From assembly GCF_003339505.1 (NCBI RefSeq), contig NZ_QPIW01000030.1, positions 1-64,000 of the forward strand: a DNA stretch of 64,000 nt, written 5' to 3'. A program made the position numbers and the translations under genes. The notes under the pieces were generated by a model that worked only from the letters and a program-made list of their open reading frames with translations, was not told the origin of the DNA and did not search any database. Shown piece after piece: positions 44,565 through 54,275 of the stretch. This DNA comes from Runella aurantiaca (GTDB lineage Bacteria > Bacteroidota > Bacteroidia > Cytophagales > Spirosomataceae). Position 1 is the first letter of the stretch; the number at the start of each line of letters is the position of its first letter.

Positions 44565-45791
44565 ATGTTTAATAATCTTTTTTTCTATCACGCTCTTCGC
44601 GCTTATATTCGATTTTGGCACAATGTTATCTTTTATCGTAAAGTAGAAATTAAGAATTTCCCGACAGACCTTGCCCCCAATACCCCGATTTTAATCGTCA
44701 CCAATCACCAAAACACGCTCATGGATGCCTTGGCGGTGGTGCTAAACGTGGGCGCTCGTCAACCCTATTTTTTAACCCGCGCCGATATTTTCAAAAAAGA
44801 TTTTGTCCGAAAACTGCTCATGTACCTAAAAATGCTGCCCGTGTACCGCCTGCGCGACGGCATGGATGAAATGCAGCAAAACGACGAGATTTTTCAGATG
44901 TGCGTCAATATCCTTGGCGCGGGTGGCACGTTGGCGGCGTTTCCCGAAGGCAACCACGGGGTACAGTACCACCTACGACCGTTCAAAAAAGGCTTGGCCC
45001 GGATTGCATTTAAGGCCGAAACGGCCCACGACTGGAACCTCAACCTGCAAATTCTCCCCTGCGGTCTGTATTATACCAACTGCCAGAAAATGGGCGAAAA
45101 ATTGGTCGTAAACTTTGGAGAACCTTTCAGCGTCCGCGACTTTAAGGCGGAGTACGAGCAAAACCAACCCCGCTCCCTGACCCAACTCACGAAGCGTATG
45201 TCGGACGAAATCAAAAGCAAGATGCTGCATTTTGACGACCTACCCCACCACGACACGCTCAAGTGGCTGACTGATACCGAAATACGAAAAGAAGGAGATT
45301 TGACAAACAACGTGCTCGACAAAGCAAAAGGACTGGAGCGACTACGCCAACTCAATGCCGAAACCTACACCAAGCGACTGGAAGAAACCAAAAACCTAAA
45401 GCATACTTTATCCAAACGGGGCATTGAAGCCGAAATTTACGGGCAACCCAAACCGTCCGTTTTTGCCTTGGTTTTACAAACCTTGGGTCTGCTGCTCAGC
45501 GCTCCCGTGGCGCTGTATGGCTGGCTCAACAGCGTCATTCCGTTTTCCATTCCGTTTTATGTTACCAAAAAACTCAAAGACAAGCAGTTTTCGAGCGCCA
45601 TCCGCCTTGTGCTGTTTGCCCTCATTACCTTCCCATTTGTGTGGCTGATTCAATGGGGCATTGTCTTAGGATTCACCGATTTAAAAACCTCCGTTTTGTA
45701 CGCGCTTTCGCTGCCCTTTACGGGTTATTTTGCGCACCGTTGGGCGCGTTGGTGGAGCGAAACGCTGCAGTTATGGAAGCTGCGCTCATAA
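44565..45791 (+). CDS. PlsC-type glycerolipid acyltransferase
   Basis: This is a 408-residue protein from ATG 44565 (MFNNLFFYHALRAYIRF); the longer ORF from 44472 adds an unlikely leader. The acyltransferase motif I is NHQNTLMD, an H-x5-D spacing as found in glycerol-3-phosphate acyltransferase-like members rather than the H-x4-D of PlsC. FPEGNHG is motif III. A C-terminal third has two or three membrane segments. It probably acylates a glycerolipid at the inner membrane. It is convergent with the RND efflux operon. Confidence 0.85.
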   Translation: MFNNLFFYHALRAYIRFWHNVIFYRKVEIKNFPTDLAPNTPILIVTNHQNTLMDALAVVLNVGARQPYFLTRADIFKKDFVRKLLMYLKMLPVYRLRDGMDEMQQNDEIFQMCVNILGAGGTLAAFPEGNHGVQYHLRPFKKGLARIAFKAETAHDWNLNLQILPCGLYYTNCQKMGEKLVVNFGEPFSVRDFKAEYEQNQPRSLTQLTKRMSDEIKSKMLHFDDLPHHDTLKWLTDTEIRKEGDLTNNVLDKAKGLERLRQLNAETYTKRLEETKNLKHTLSKRGIEAEIYGQPKPSVFALVLQTLGLLLSAPVALYGWLNSVIPFSIPFYVTKKLKDKQFSSAIRLVLFALITFPFVWLIQWGIVLGFTDLKTSVLYALSLPFTGYFAHRWARWWSETLQLWKLRS

Positions 45792-45831
45792 GCAAATCCT
45801 ATTTTCTAAAACTCCTCTTACCCATAAAAAT

Positions 45832-45859
45832 AGCCCGCATCGGAGAACCAATGCGGGCT
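45832..45859 (-). terminator. Terminator of the efflux operon
   Basis: AGCCCGCAT (45832-45840) and ATGCGGGCT (45851-45859) form a perfect 9-bp stem; the minus strand continues into ATTTTTATG. It lies between the convergent acyltransferase and RND genes. Confidence 0.75.
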
Positions 45860-45887
45860 TCAACTATTGAAGGTGTGGATAAAAAAA

Positions 45888-48800
45888 TTAGGCAATTTCT
45901 GCCATTTCTGGTTTCAGCGGCTTTCGGCCTTTACCAGTCAAACGGTCTTTAATACGGTCGACGATTAAATACGTAGCAGGAACGACAAACAGCGTGAGTA
46001 TCAACGAACTGGTCAGTCCACCGATAATTACCCATGCCATCCCGTTCTTGGTTTCGGCACCCGCGCCGCTGGCCAATGCTATGGGCAACATCCCGAACAC
46101 CATCGCGAGTGTCGTCATCAAAATAGGGCGCATCCGCTCTTTTCCCGCTTCAATGAGCGCGTGAATCACGTCGTGGCCTTGCTCTTTCAATTGGTTGGTA
46201 AAGTCAACAATCAAAATCGCGTTTTTGGCCACCAAACCTAACAACATAATCATCCCGACAATGGAGAAAACGGTCATGCTTTCCATGGTCAAGGCCAAAG
46301 CCAAGATGGCACCAATCAACGCGACGGGAATAGAAAATAAAACCACAAATGGATAAATAACGCTTTCGTACAAGCCCACCATGATGAAATACACCAACAA
46401 AATGGCAATCCCCAACGCCAATCCCAGACTGCCAAAGGCGTCAGATTGTTGTTGTAATTGACCTAAATACTGGACCGTTACGCCTTCGGGGAGTTTTACC
46501 TGCGCCATTTTTTTCTGAATGTCGGCCCCCACAGTACCCACTGGACGGCCGATTACCTGCGAATTGACGGTGATGGACGACAGTCGGTCGATGCGTTCAA
46601 GCACGCTTTCTCCCACTTTTTCTTCCACTTTGGCAAACTGCGACAGTTCAAATGACTTACCTTGGCTATTCACAAAAAGCAATTTGCTGACATCGGCTAA
46701 ATTGCTACGGTCAAATTGGTCCAAACTGATAAGAATGTCGTATTCGTTACCATTTTGTTTAAATTTAGAACGGTCGTTTCCCCGAAAGGCATTTTGTAGA
46801 GCAATACCAACGTCGGAAGCACTGATGCCCAGTTGCGCCATTTTTTCGCGGTCAAGATTTACCGTAATTTCGGGTTTCGGGTCTTTCACCGAATATTTTA
46901 CATCTTGCGTGCCCGGCACTGATTGCACCACTTTCAATACTTCTGCGGCTGATTTTCGAATCACTTCGAGACTCGTTCCTTTTACGGCAATCTGAATCGG
47001 AGCCTGCGCCGACCCGACTATACTGGTTGCATTTACGGTCACTTTTACGCCAGGGAGCTGACCCACTTCTTTTTTGAGCATCTGCCCAAAATCATCCGTC
47101 GAAAACTTCCTTTCTTTTTTATCAATCAACTTCACGTTGATGTCGGCAATGTTGCCGTTGGAAGCCGTACTGATGCCGCTGCTGGTGTAGCCAATGTTGG
47201 AAAATACGTTTGTCACCTCTGGGTGTTGCATGATGATTTCTTCGGCGCGTTGGGCAATGGCGTTGGTCTGGTAAATAGAAGCCGTAGGGGCCAATTCCAA
47301 CTGAATACTCATTTCACCCTGATCGCTTTTGGGCATAAAAGCCGCCCCGATAAAGCCCGCAGGAACCAGCGAAACCGAACCCACAAACAATACGATAACG
47401 GCCAAATACATCCAGCGCTTGTGGCCCAACACCCACTTCAAATAATGCGTGTAGGTATCAATTATGCGATCGAGCAAGCGCTCAAAACCGATGTTTAGTT
47501 TGCCCCACAAACTCTTGGGATTGAGGGTTTCCATTTTTCCAAAACGCGAAACCAACAATGGAGTCAGCGTAAAGGACACCACCAAACTCATCAACGTTGA
47601 GAAAACCACCACGAGCGAAAACTCCCGCAAAATATTGCCAATCAGGCCTCCCGTCAAAGCCAAGGGAATAAATACCACCACGTCGACCAAGGTAATGGCG
47701 AGGGCCGTGAAGCCGATTTCACTCCGTCCATCGAGGGCGGCAGTGCGTTTGTCTTTGCCCATTTCGAGGTGTCGATTTATATTTTCCAACACCACAATGG
47801 AATCATCCACCAGAATCCCGACCACCAGCGAAAGCGCCATGAGCGTCATCATGTTGAGCGAGAAGCCCGCCACGTACATCAGCAAAAACGTGGGTAAAAT
47901 AGAAGACGGCAACGCCACCAGTACAAAAAGCGAGGAGCGAAAACTGTGCAAAAACATCAGCATCACAACCGATACAATCAAAATTGCCAAGAATAAGTCA
48001 TCAACTACGGCGTGGGCTGAGGCCAGCGTGTACACCGATTGGTCGGAGGCAATGGTGAATTTTAGGTTATTCTTACCGTATTGTTTTTCCAACACCGTAA
48101 TTTTTGCCCGCACCAACTCACTCACCGACACGGCGTTGGCATCCGATTGTTTTAAAATCTGAATCCCAATCGACGGCTTGGCGTTGATGTGGTTGATGGC
48201 GCTGGGTTTGGCGGTCGCATCGACCACTTCCGCTACGTTTTTGAGTAGCACCTGACTTCCGTCGGACCGGCGCGCCACCACCAATTCCCTCATGCGGTTG
48301 GTGGTTTCGACAGACGCGTCAAAACGAATAGAATACTGCGAATTCCGCGTTTCGAGTTGCCCCGCTGGATAGCTCGTGTTGGCACTGTTGATGGCCTGCG
48401 AAACCTGCACGATTGAGACACCGTACGCCTTGAGTTTTTCACTGTCCACATTGACCTGAATCTGGCGTTCATTGCCGCCAATCAGGTTCACTTGCCCTAC
48501 TCCAGGTACGTTGGAAAGCTGCGGTTTCAGCTCATCATCAATCAAATCAAACAACTCGGTAGGCGACAAATCGGCGGTAACGCCCATCCGCAAAACGGGC
48601 AATTCATCGGTCGAGAATTTATTGACAATCGGGCGGTCGGCTTCATCGGGCAAGAAGTTGATAATCTGTTCTACTTTCCGCTGCGCGTCTTGTTGGGCGA
48701 GGGTGGTATTGATGCCGTTTTTCAATTGAATGGTAACAATCGACACGCCTTGTTGCGAAATCGAGGTCATCCTATCCAAACCTTCGAGCGACGACAGCGC

Positions 48801-49007
48801 GTCTTCGATGCGTTTGGTGACGTTGGTTTCGACCTCATCAGCCGACGCCCCAATGTAGGTCGTGGCCACGCTGATGACGTTGGCTTCAAACTTCGGTAAC
48901 AAGTTATAAGACAATTGCTTATACCCCAAAACACCGAATAAAATCAGAACGATGAACACCGTTGTGACCAATAGCGGTCGCTTAACGGCAATCTCGGTTA
49001 TTGACAT
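45888..49007 (-). CDS. RND efflux permease, hydrophobe/amphiphile type
   Basis: This 1039-residue inner-membrane proton-driven pump is of the AcrB/MexB family. It opens MSITEIAVKRPLLVTTVFIVLILFGVLGY and has the proton-relay pair in GILVDDSIVVLENINRH (about residue 400). GLALGIAILLVYFIMVGLYES and GLVAKNAILIVDF lie in the second half. Length is normal and I see no break. It is third in the operon after TolC-like and adaptor genes, and the whole unit is likely repressed by the upstream MarR protein. The substrates are unknown. Confidence 0.95.
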   Translation of the reverse strand: MSITEIAVKRPLLVTTVFIVLILFGVLGYKQLSYNLLPKFEANVISVATTYIGASADEVETNVTKRIEDALSSLEGLDRMTSISQQGVSIVTIQLKNGINTTLAQQDAQRKVEQIINFLPDEADRPIVNKFSTDELPVLRMGVTADLSPTELFDLIDDELKPQLSNVPGVGQVNLIGGNERQIQVNVDSEKLKAYGVSIVQVSQAINSANTSYPAGQLETRNSQYSIRFDASVETTNRMRELVVARRSDGSQVLLKNVAEVVDATAKPSAINHINAKPSIGIQILKQSDANAVSVSELVRAKITVLEKQYGKNNLKFTIASDQSVYTLASAHAVVDDLFLAILIVSVVMLMFLHSFRSSLFVLVALPSSILPTFLLMYVAGFSLNMMTLMALSLVVGILVDDSIVVLENINRHLEMGKDKRTAALDGRSEIGFTALAITLVDVVVFIPLALTGGLIGNILREFSLVVVFSTLMSLVVSFTLTPLLVSRFGKMETLNPKSLWGKLNIGFERLLDRIIDTYTHYLKWVLGHKRWMYLAVIVLFVGSVSLVPAGFIGAAFMPKSDQGEMSIQLELAPTASIYQTNAIAQRAEEIIMQHPEVTNVFSNIGYTSSGISTASNGNIADINVKLIDKKERKFSTDDFGQMLKKEVGQLPGVKVTVNATSIVGSAQAPIQIAVKGTSLEVIRKSAAEVLKVVQSVPGTQDVKYSVKDPKPEITVNLDREKMAQLGISASDVGIALQNAFRGNDRSKFKQNGNEYDILISLDQFDRSNLADVSKLLFVNSQGKSFELSQFAKVEEKVGESVLERIDRLSSITVNSQVIGRPVGTVGADIQKKMAQVKLPEGVTVQYLGQLQQQSDAFGSLGLALGIAILLVYFIMVGLYESVIYPFVVLFSIPVALIGAILALALTMESMTVFSIVGMIMLLGLVAKNAILIVDFTNQLKEQGHDVIHALIEAGKERMRPILMTTLAMVFGMLPIALASGAGAETKNGMAWVIIGGLTSSLILTLFVVPATYLIVDRIKDRLTGKGRKPLKPEMAEIA

Positions 49008-49033
49008 GGTTGTAGTATTTTAAAAAGGGTGTA

Positions 49034-50092
49034 TTATTTCGTAATTTGTACTGGCTTGCCTTCACTCAGGTTGAGTTGGCCCGTTACGACCACCGTATCG
49101 CCTGCCGAAAGGCCGCTGAGTACTTCAATTTTATCGCCCAAATCACGGCCGATTTTGACGACACGCTGTTGCGCTATGTTGTTCGATACCACGTATACGT
49201 AAGGGTTTTTGAGGCTTTCCACCAAAGCCAAACGTGGAATTTGTAACGCTTTTTGATTTGATTTTTGCGAAAAATCTACGTTTACAAACGTTCCTGCTTT
49301 CAACCCAAGGGAATTGCTGACCGTCACTTCGACGGGATAATTGTGCTCACTGTTTCCCTGCGGAGAAATGTAGGAAATGGTCCCCGAAAGAATTCGGTCC
49401 GGAAAAATATCGCTGCTCACCCGCACCGACTGCCCAACGCGGAGTTGATACACGTCACTTTCGTTGACCAGCACTTCCGCTTTCAGCCGAGACACGTCCA
49501 AAACGGTTCCAAGAACTGCTCCTGCATTGATAAACTCACCCACTTCGATGTCTTTTTTAACGATGCGGCCGCCGATGGGTGCTTTTACAGTGGCGTCAAG
49601 CAACTGTTTTTTGATTTGCTCCGCCTGATTTATGGCATTTTCGTAATTGTACTTCACCTCATTTACCTGAAGTTCGGTGGTGGCATTGCCCGCCAACAAC
49701 GTATTATAACGGTCAACATCCTTCTTTAACTTGCTGATGGTAAGCTGTGTAGCTTCTAGCGACAGTTCTTTCAATTTGTTGTCTACCTGAACCAACACCG
49801 CTCCTTGGCTCACCTGCGTGCCCAAGTTAAAGTTGACGTGGGTGACCCGACCTGCGGTGGTGGCCGAAATTGCGGCTTCTTTGAAAGGAATTAAATTCCC
49901 CGTTTTTATCAGTTGTTGACTTACATCGCCTTCCTCTACGTGACTGACCGTAACGGGAATAGCGATGGTGACGTTGGTGGCAGGTAATTGATTTTGGGTG
50001 TCAATCTTCTTTTTATTGGAAGAAAGGCGAAAGGCAATCAGGCCCATAACGGCCAATACAGCCCCGATGACGATGAATGTGGTCTTTTTCAT
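49034..50092 (-). CDS. RND efflux periplasmic adaptor
   Basis: This is a 352-residue membrane-fusion protein from ATG 50092 (MKKTTFIVIGAVLAVMGLIAF anchor); the longer open frame to 50233 overlaps the TolC gene and is not needed. HlyD/AcrA-type parts: a lipoyl half-motif (EAAISATTAGRVTHVNFNLGTQVSQGAVLVQVD), a coiled-coil hairpin (about residues 100-150) and a barrel (VKAPIGGRIVKKDIEVGEFI). It links the permease and the TolC-like channel. It lies 26 bp from the permease gene. Confidence 0.93.
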   Translation of the reverse strand: MKKTTFIVIGAVLAVMGLIAFRLSSNKKKIDTQNQLPATNVTIAIPVTVSHVEEGDVSQQLIKTGNLIPFKEAAISATTAGRVTHVNFNLGTQVSQGAVLVQVDNKLKELSLEATQLTISKLKKDVDRYNTLLAGNATTELQVNEVKYNYENAINQAEQIKKQLLDATVKAPIGGRIVKKDIEVGEFINAGAVLGTVLDVSRLKAEVLVNESDVYQLRVGQSVRVSSDIFPDRILSGTISYISPQGNSEHNYPVEVTVSNSLGLKAGTFVNVDFSQKSNQKALQIPRLALVESLKNPYVYVVSNNIAQQRVVKIGRDLGDKIEVLSGLSAGDTVVVTGQLNLSEGKPVQITK

Positions 50093-50108
50093 GGTTCGGC
50101 TGAAATTT

Positions 50109-51434
50109 CTAAAGTTGGTTGTAAAAAGTGAGTAACGAGCCCTGCGATTGTTCCAAATCCAGTCGGGCTTGGTAAAAATTGATGAGTGAATTGATGTAAT
50201 TCGACTGCGCCTGTCGGTACGAATTATCGGCATTGATCAAATCCGTCAGCGACTTGGTGCCTTGTTTGTATTGCAACGTGGTGATGTTGTACACCTCCTG
50301 CGCCAGTTTTACGGTGCGGTCGTCGTTTTGAATATTGGTCTTCGATTTTTGAATCTGCGTTTGGGCATTGCTGAACTGCAACTGATAGGCGGCGGTATTC
50401 AACCGAAGCTGTTCCTCCTGCGTCATAACCGTCAGGCGATTCTGCTGAATCTGGGCGTCACGCTGAAATCCGTCAAAAATGGGAATATTCAACCGCAGCC
50501 CAACGCTACCGAAGCCCGTAAAATTGCGAAAGCCATCGGCAAATTGATTACCCAATGCAAGCGTTCCATAACTCGCCGAAAAATTGAGCGTGGGTTGATA
50601 ACCCGCTTTGGTCCGCAACAACTGCAAGCGCTGCAAGTCCAGATTTGCGGTCGCTTTTTGGTACGAAATCAAGCTCTGCGCACTAAAATTGGTTTCCTCC
50701 ACGGTGGGCACTTTCTTTAACAAAAGAGAATCTGAAAGCATAAGTTCTGCTTCCTGCGACAGCCCCATCTGGTATTTTAGGCGGTTGAGCGCCAGCGCCA
50801 AGTTGTTTTCACTCAGCGAAAGTTGAGAACGAGTGTTGTTAAAACTCACCTCCGTATTGGTATAATCAATCGGCTGAATCACGCCGTTGTCGCGCTGTAA
50901 TTTCAGGATATTGAGTACTTGTTGCGTGCGTTCGAGGTTATCTTTAAGCAACGCAATCTGCTGTTGCACAATGAATACCTGATAATAATTGCTCGCAATG
51001 TTGTAAATAATCTCTTCACGGGTTTGTCGTACACTAAGATCGGCCAATTTTTGATTCGCTTCGTTGGCTTTGATGCCAATGAGCAGCGATTTATCATAAA
51101 TCGTTTGGGTCAGTTGCGCAGATAAGTTGGTTTGGTACTTGGAGCCCAACGAAATACGTCGCGGCTCTGGCCCCGCAAAGCCCGCCGGCAACAGCGTGGT
51201 TTGAAGTTTAAGATTATCCGTAAAATTTCCCGTTCCTGACACTTGGGGCAAATACTGTCCTAGTGCTTGCCGCGCCTGCTGGTTGGCGGTTTCGACTTGG
51301 TACTGCGCCACGCGCATCGTACCAAAATGCTGCAATCCGTAGTCGATGCACTCTTTCAGCGACCGACTTTGCTGCGCTGAAGCGGTTAACCCTGCACCGA
51401 AGGTGATGATTAAAAAGGCTGCTAAACGTTTCAT
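50109..51434 (-). CDS. TolC-family outer-membrane efflux channel
   Basis: This is a 441-residue protein from ATG 51434 (MKRLAAFLIITFGAGLTASAQ, signal peptide); an in-frame ATG at 51491 lies in the operator region and is unlikely. It has long amphipathic helices with the two TolC repeats (SLKECIDYGLQHFGTMRVAQYQVETANQQARQALGQYLPQV; LQFSNAQTQIQKSKTNIQNDDRTVKLAQEVY). It is first gene of the efflux operon. Two operator-like repeats lie 31-57 bp upstream. Confidence 0.93.
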   Translation of the reverse strand: MKRLAAFLIITFGAGLTASAQQSRSLKECIDYGLQHFGTMRVAQYQVETANQQARQALGQYLPQVSGTGNFTDNLKLQTTLLPAGFAGPEPRRISLGSKYQTNLSAQLTQTIYDKSLLIGIKANEANQKLADLSVRQTREEIIYNIASNYYQVFIVQQQIALLKDNLERTQQVLNILKLQRDNGVIQPIDYTNTEVSFNNTRSQLSLSENNLALALNRLKYQMGLSQEAELMLSDSLLLKKVPTVEETNFSAQSLISYQKATANLDLQRLQLLRTKAGYQPTLNFSASYGTLALGNQFADGFRNFTGFGSVGLRLNIPIFDGFQRDAQIQQNRLTVMTQEEQLRLNTAAYQLQFSNAQTQIQKSKTNIQNDDRTVKLAQEVYNITTLQYKQGTKSLTDLINADNSYRQAQSNYINSLINFYQARLDLEQSQGSLLTFYNQL

Positions 51435-51464
51435 TTTGTAAAAAATAAAGAAAAATATAGATTG

Positions 51465-51491
51465 TTGACATATCAATAGTAGACATATCAA
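51465..51491. promoter_or_regulatory. Two operator sites upstream of the efflux operon
   Basis: TTGACATATCAA (51465-51476) and TAGACATATCAA (51480-51491) are direct repeats 15 bp apart. They lie next to an AT-rich -7-like element (TATATTTTTC on minus, near 51451-51460). The same 12-mer, in reverse orientation, lies ahead of the marR gene. Confidence 0.7.
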
Positions 51492-51509
51492 CTAATTAAA
51501 TAAAAAAAA

Positions 51510-51986
51510 CTAATTGTCAATGGTGGCGGAAATTTTTCTCAAAATTGATAGCAAGGCTGACACTTCTTCCGGGGTAAGTTGGCTAGAAATCTCTTGATTT
51601 AAGGTAACTGCCATTTCAGTGATTTTATCAATGGTAAATTTTCCTGCGGGCGTTAATTGAATTAAATTCTTACGTCGGTCGGTATCATCGCTCACGATTC
51701 GTACGTAACCATCGCGCTCTAAAGTGCGAATAGAACGCTGAATTCCCGATTTGTCGCGTTGGAGAAAGTTGGCGATGTCTTGCTGCGACAGTAATCCTTC
51801 GGTCGAATGATTGACCAAAAACAAAATAGGGAATTGTTCGATTTGAAGCGTAAACCCAGACTTGGAAAGCTCCCGGTTTACCTTTCGAGCAAACAAATGT
51901 GACACATGGTTGATATTAAAGGTCAGATATTGCCCCAGTTGTCCCCATATTTTTTCCTTTATGCTTTGCTGTTCATTCGTTATCAT
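51510..51986 (-). CDS. MarR-family transcriptional regulator of the efflux operon
   Basis: This 158-residue winged-helix repressor-type protein has the recognition region near 60-100 (LLSQQDIANFLQRDKSGIQRSIRTLERDGYVRIVSDDTDRRKNLIQLTPAG), where the DxR...KN wing is typical of MarR. It lies directly upstream of the TolC-adaptor-RND genes on the same strand. The shared operator motif ahead of both suggests that it represses itself and the pump, with relief by a pump substrate or related ligand. Confidence 0.92.
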   Translation of the reverse strand: MITNEQQSIKEKIWGQLGQYLTFNINHVSHLFARKVNRELSKSGFTLQIEQFPILFLVNHSTEGLLSQQDIANFLQRDKSGIQRSIRTLERDGYVRIVSDDTDRRKNLIQLTPAGKFTIDKITEMAVTLNQEISSQLTPEEVSALLSILRKISATIDN

Positions 51987-51990
51987 GGCG

Positions 51991-52018
51991 CAAAAATAAA
52001 TATTGTTGATATGTCAAC
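51991..52018 (-). promoter_or_regulatory. marR promoter with overlapping operator
   Basis: On the minus strand TATTTTTG (51991-51998) is a TAnnTTTG -7 box just ahead of the start codon. GTTGACATATCAAC, in the same orientation, occupies 52005-52018, immediately upstream. The operator has perfect GTTGA/TCAAC half-sites and repeats the motif at 51465. Confidence 0.7.
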
Positions 52019-52060
52019 CTAATTTATTTTCAAAAAGTTTCAAAGTAATAGCAAGAATCA

Positions 52061-54187
52061 CTATTTATCAATCACAATTCCTTCAAAATCAACCAGCTTA
52101 TTCAACTTAAACTCCAAATTACCATTTTTCCAAGTGTATGCTATCGGCTGTTTACTGACCATCGAGAATATTTTTGAAGGTTTAAAGGCTGTTTGAATTT
52201 TGAACGAAAGATTGGATACGGGCAAAGGTTCAAAATACGTATTGCCGCTGAAGCCCGTGATGTTGACCAAATGCAATATCAGGCCATCCGCCGATTTTTT
52301 GTCTTTGTTTTCGGGAACATTTTTGATGTATTCTTTCAATATCACCTCCACGCGCTCGTGGGCGTTGGTTTGCAGCAGTTGGTTTGCTTCGGGATAAACA
52401 GAATCAATGACATCCAGGACAATATTCTTGTGTTCTTCGTACCCGTGCAGATAATACAAACGCCCCACATTAACAGGCAAAATCACCGCTTTACTGCGCG
52501 GATGTTGATTCAAACCCATGGCAAAATAGCCCGTTGGCTCATGCCCGCCGATGATTTCGGGCGGTCCGGGACGGCCTTTGCTCAGGATGGGCAGGAATTG
52601 TTTGTCAGTTCCCGAAAGGTCATACAAGCCTAAATTAAATTTCCAGAAAAGCATTTTTTGCTTCACAAAGCGCTTAAACAACGCATGATTGTCGGGTTTG
52701 AGGTAAAAACCGCTGCCTTCATGGTCTTTATTAATGATCTTAGCGCCAAACAGTTGATACAGAGCGTCGGGATTATCAAACATTGTCTGGTTGGTTGCCA
52801 GCAGATTTACACCCTGAAGAGCAGCCTCTTTCAACACCTGCACCGAGGCATTGCTCAAATAGGTAATGTCGGGTAAAATCACAAGGCGGTAGTTCTTCAT
52901 CTTGTCGGCCAAGTGCTCAATTTGGGCGTCTTCCACAATATCAAACGGAATATGGGCTTCTTTGAGCATCAGTTGAATGCCACGATACTCCTGCATCGGC
53001 GCGCCGCTCGGCCACGCGCCCGGTGCCACCACCGCGATTTTGGCCACCGATGTGTATTTCCCAAAGTAAGGCTCGTACTTTTTATGATGGGCGTAGACTT
53101 TTTTAATTACGTCATAATTCCGCTCGTCTTCGTAGCCACGCATATCCCCCATCATGCTGATGTCTAGCCCCGAACCGTTGGCGATATTTTCGTACAATCG
53201 AATGGAAACCTCTTCTGGCTCCACGGCATTGTAGCGCGACTGAAACGAAATTTGCTGAATACTGCTATTACTAATGATGTGGTCAGGAAAGGAATTGACG
53301 GCATTTCCCACGTTGTCGGAGGCCGAATACGGCCAATAGGGCAGGCTGTTGGTTTGTGATTCGTGGCGGATGATGTCCACGTACTTGTCCATGTAGGTAC
53401 AAATCGCGATTTGATTGCTTTTGGACTTAACCAATGCGTGCAGCCGCTTCGACCAATCTTCGACCGTAAACTTTTTAAAAGCCAAATATTTTTGAAAAAC
53501 AGGGTCGGCTTTGTTCTCTACTGTGGGCAAGGTCAGGCCGTTACTGTACTCCGCAAAACGCTTTTTGTCGTATTCATTTTGGTCAATACCGTGGTATTTT
53601 CCCTCATACGGGTTGTTGACCTGATAACCCGGCATGTTGAGAAAAATGCCGTCAATACCGTAATTATCAATCACTTCCTCGATGATTTTAAACGCACGGT
53701 CTTGCACATACGGCGCATTGATAGACACCACGTACATATCCGTATTGATGATGCGCTCGCCTTTGGGCGAGGTATAACACCAATCGGGATGCGCCTTGAA
53801 GATACTTTCGTGTACCCGGCTGAAATCAAACCGCACAATGACTTTTATCCCCCGCTGATGACAACGCTGAATGACGTCGCCCAACATATTTCCCTTCATG
53901 TAGGGATTGGTATAGTGAAAATCGAGTTTAGTAGGATAAAATGCCATGATTCCACCAGCATTGATGAGCAGCGTATTGGCCGAACAAGCCTCCAAATCTT
54001 TGAGTAACGAATCAGGATTCAGCGTTGCGGCTTCGTAAGCGGGCAGATTGGTCTGAATGACCCGCAGGTTATTTTTCTTCCACCAAGGCATATCGACGGG
54101 CCATTGGGAGGTGGGTTTGGTATTTTTTTGGGCAAAAGAAGGCAAAAACAGGAGCAAAAAATAAAGCGCGAAGCACAGCTTTTTCAT
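52061..54187 (-). CDS. Secreted GHL6-like glycoside hydrolase with trimerisation-type domain
   Basis: This 708-residue protein has a signal peptide (ends PSFAQ). The first ~370 residues look like a TIM-barrel of the 'hypothetical glycosyl hydrolase 6' kind (GIKVIVRFDFSRVHESIFKAHPDWCYTSPKGE, YGIDGIFLNMPGYQ). Residues about 385-510 resemble the beta-galactosidase trimerisation/GATase-like domain (GIQLMLKEAHIPFDIVEDAQ, YRLVILPDITYLSNASVQVLKEAALQGVNLLATN). Active-site acids cannot be assigned. It is monocistronic; the substrate is unknown. Confidence 0.78.
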   Translation of the reverse strand: MKKLCFALYFLLLFLPSFAQKNTKPTSQWPVDMPWWKKNNLRVIQTNLPAYEAATLNPDSLLKDLEACSANTLLINAGGIMAFYPTKLDFHYTNPYMKGNMLGDVIQRCHQRGIKVIVRFDFSRVHESIFKAHPDWCYTSPKGERIINTDMYVVSINAPYVQDRAFKIIEEVIDNYGIDGIFLNMPGYQVNNPYEGKYHGIDQNEYDKKRFAEYSNGLTLPTVENKADPVFQKYLAFKKFTVEDWSKRLHALVKSKSNQIAICTYMDKYVDIIRHESQTNSLPYWPYSASDNVGNAVNSFPDHIISNSSIQQISFQSRYNAVEPEEVSIRLYENIANGSGLDISMMGDMRGYEDERNYDVIKKVYAHHKKYEPYFGKYTSVAKIAVVAPGAWPSGAPMQEYRGIQLMLKEAHIPFDIVEDAQIEHLADKMKNYRLVILPDITYLSNASVQVLKEAALQGVNLLATNQTMFDNPDALYQLFGAKIINKDHEGSGFYLKPDNHALFKRFVKQKMLFWKFNLGLYDLSGTDKQFLPILSKGRPGPPEIIGGHEPTGYFAMGLNQHPRSKAVILPVNVGRLYYLHGYEEHKNIVLDVIDSVYPEANQLLQTNAHERVEVILKEYIKNVPENKDKKSADGLILHLVNITGFSGNTYFEPLPVSNLSFKIQTAFKPSKIFSMVSKQPIAYTWKNGNLEFKLNKLVDFEGIVIDK

Positions 54188-54275
54188 TGAGTTCGGAATG
54201 GGTTCGTTCGGGGTGTATAACTCAGGAAAGGAACGAAAAACAAAAATTTACCCTCTCTGCCACTCGTGAGGCCGC

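Noticed and set aside
47464-48162. 232-codon plus-strand frame inside the RND permease gene
   Set aside because: Antisense to an intact, conserved gene; the Ser/Thr-rich translation has no domain.
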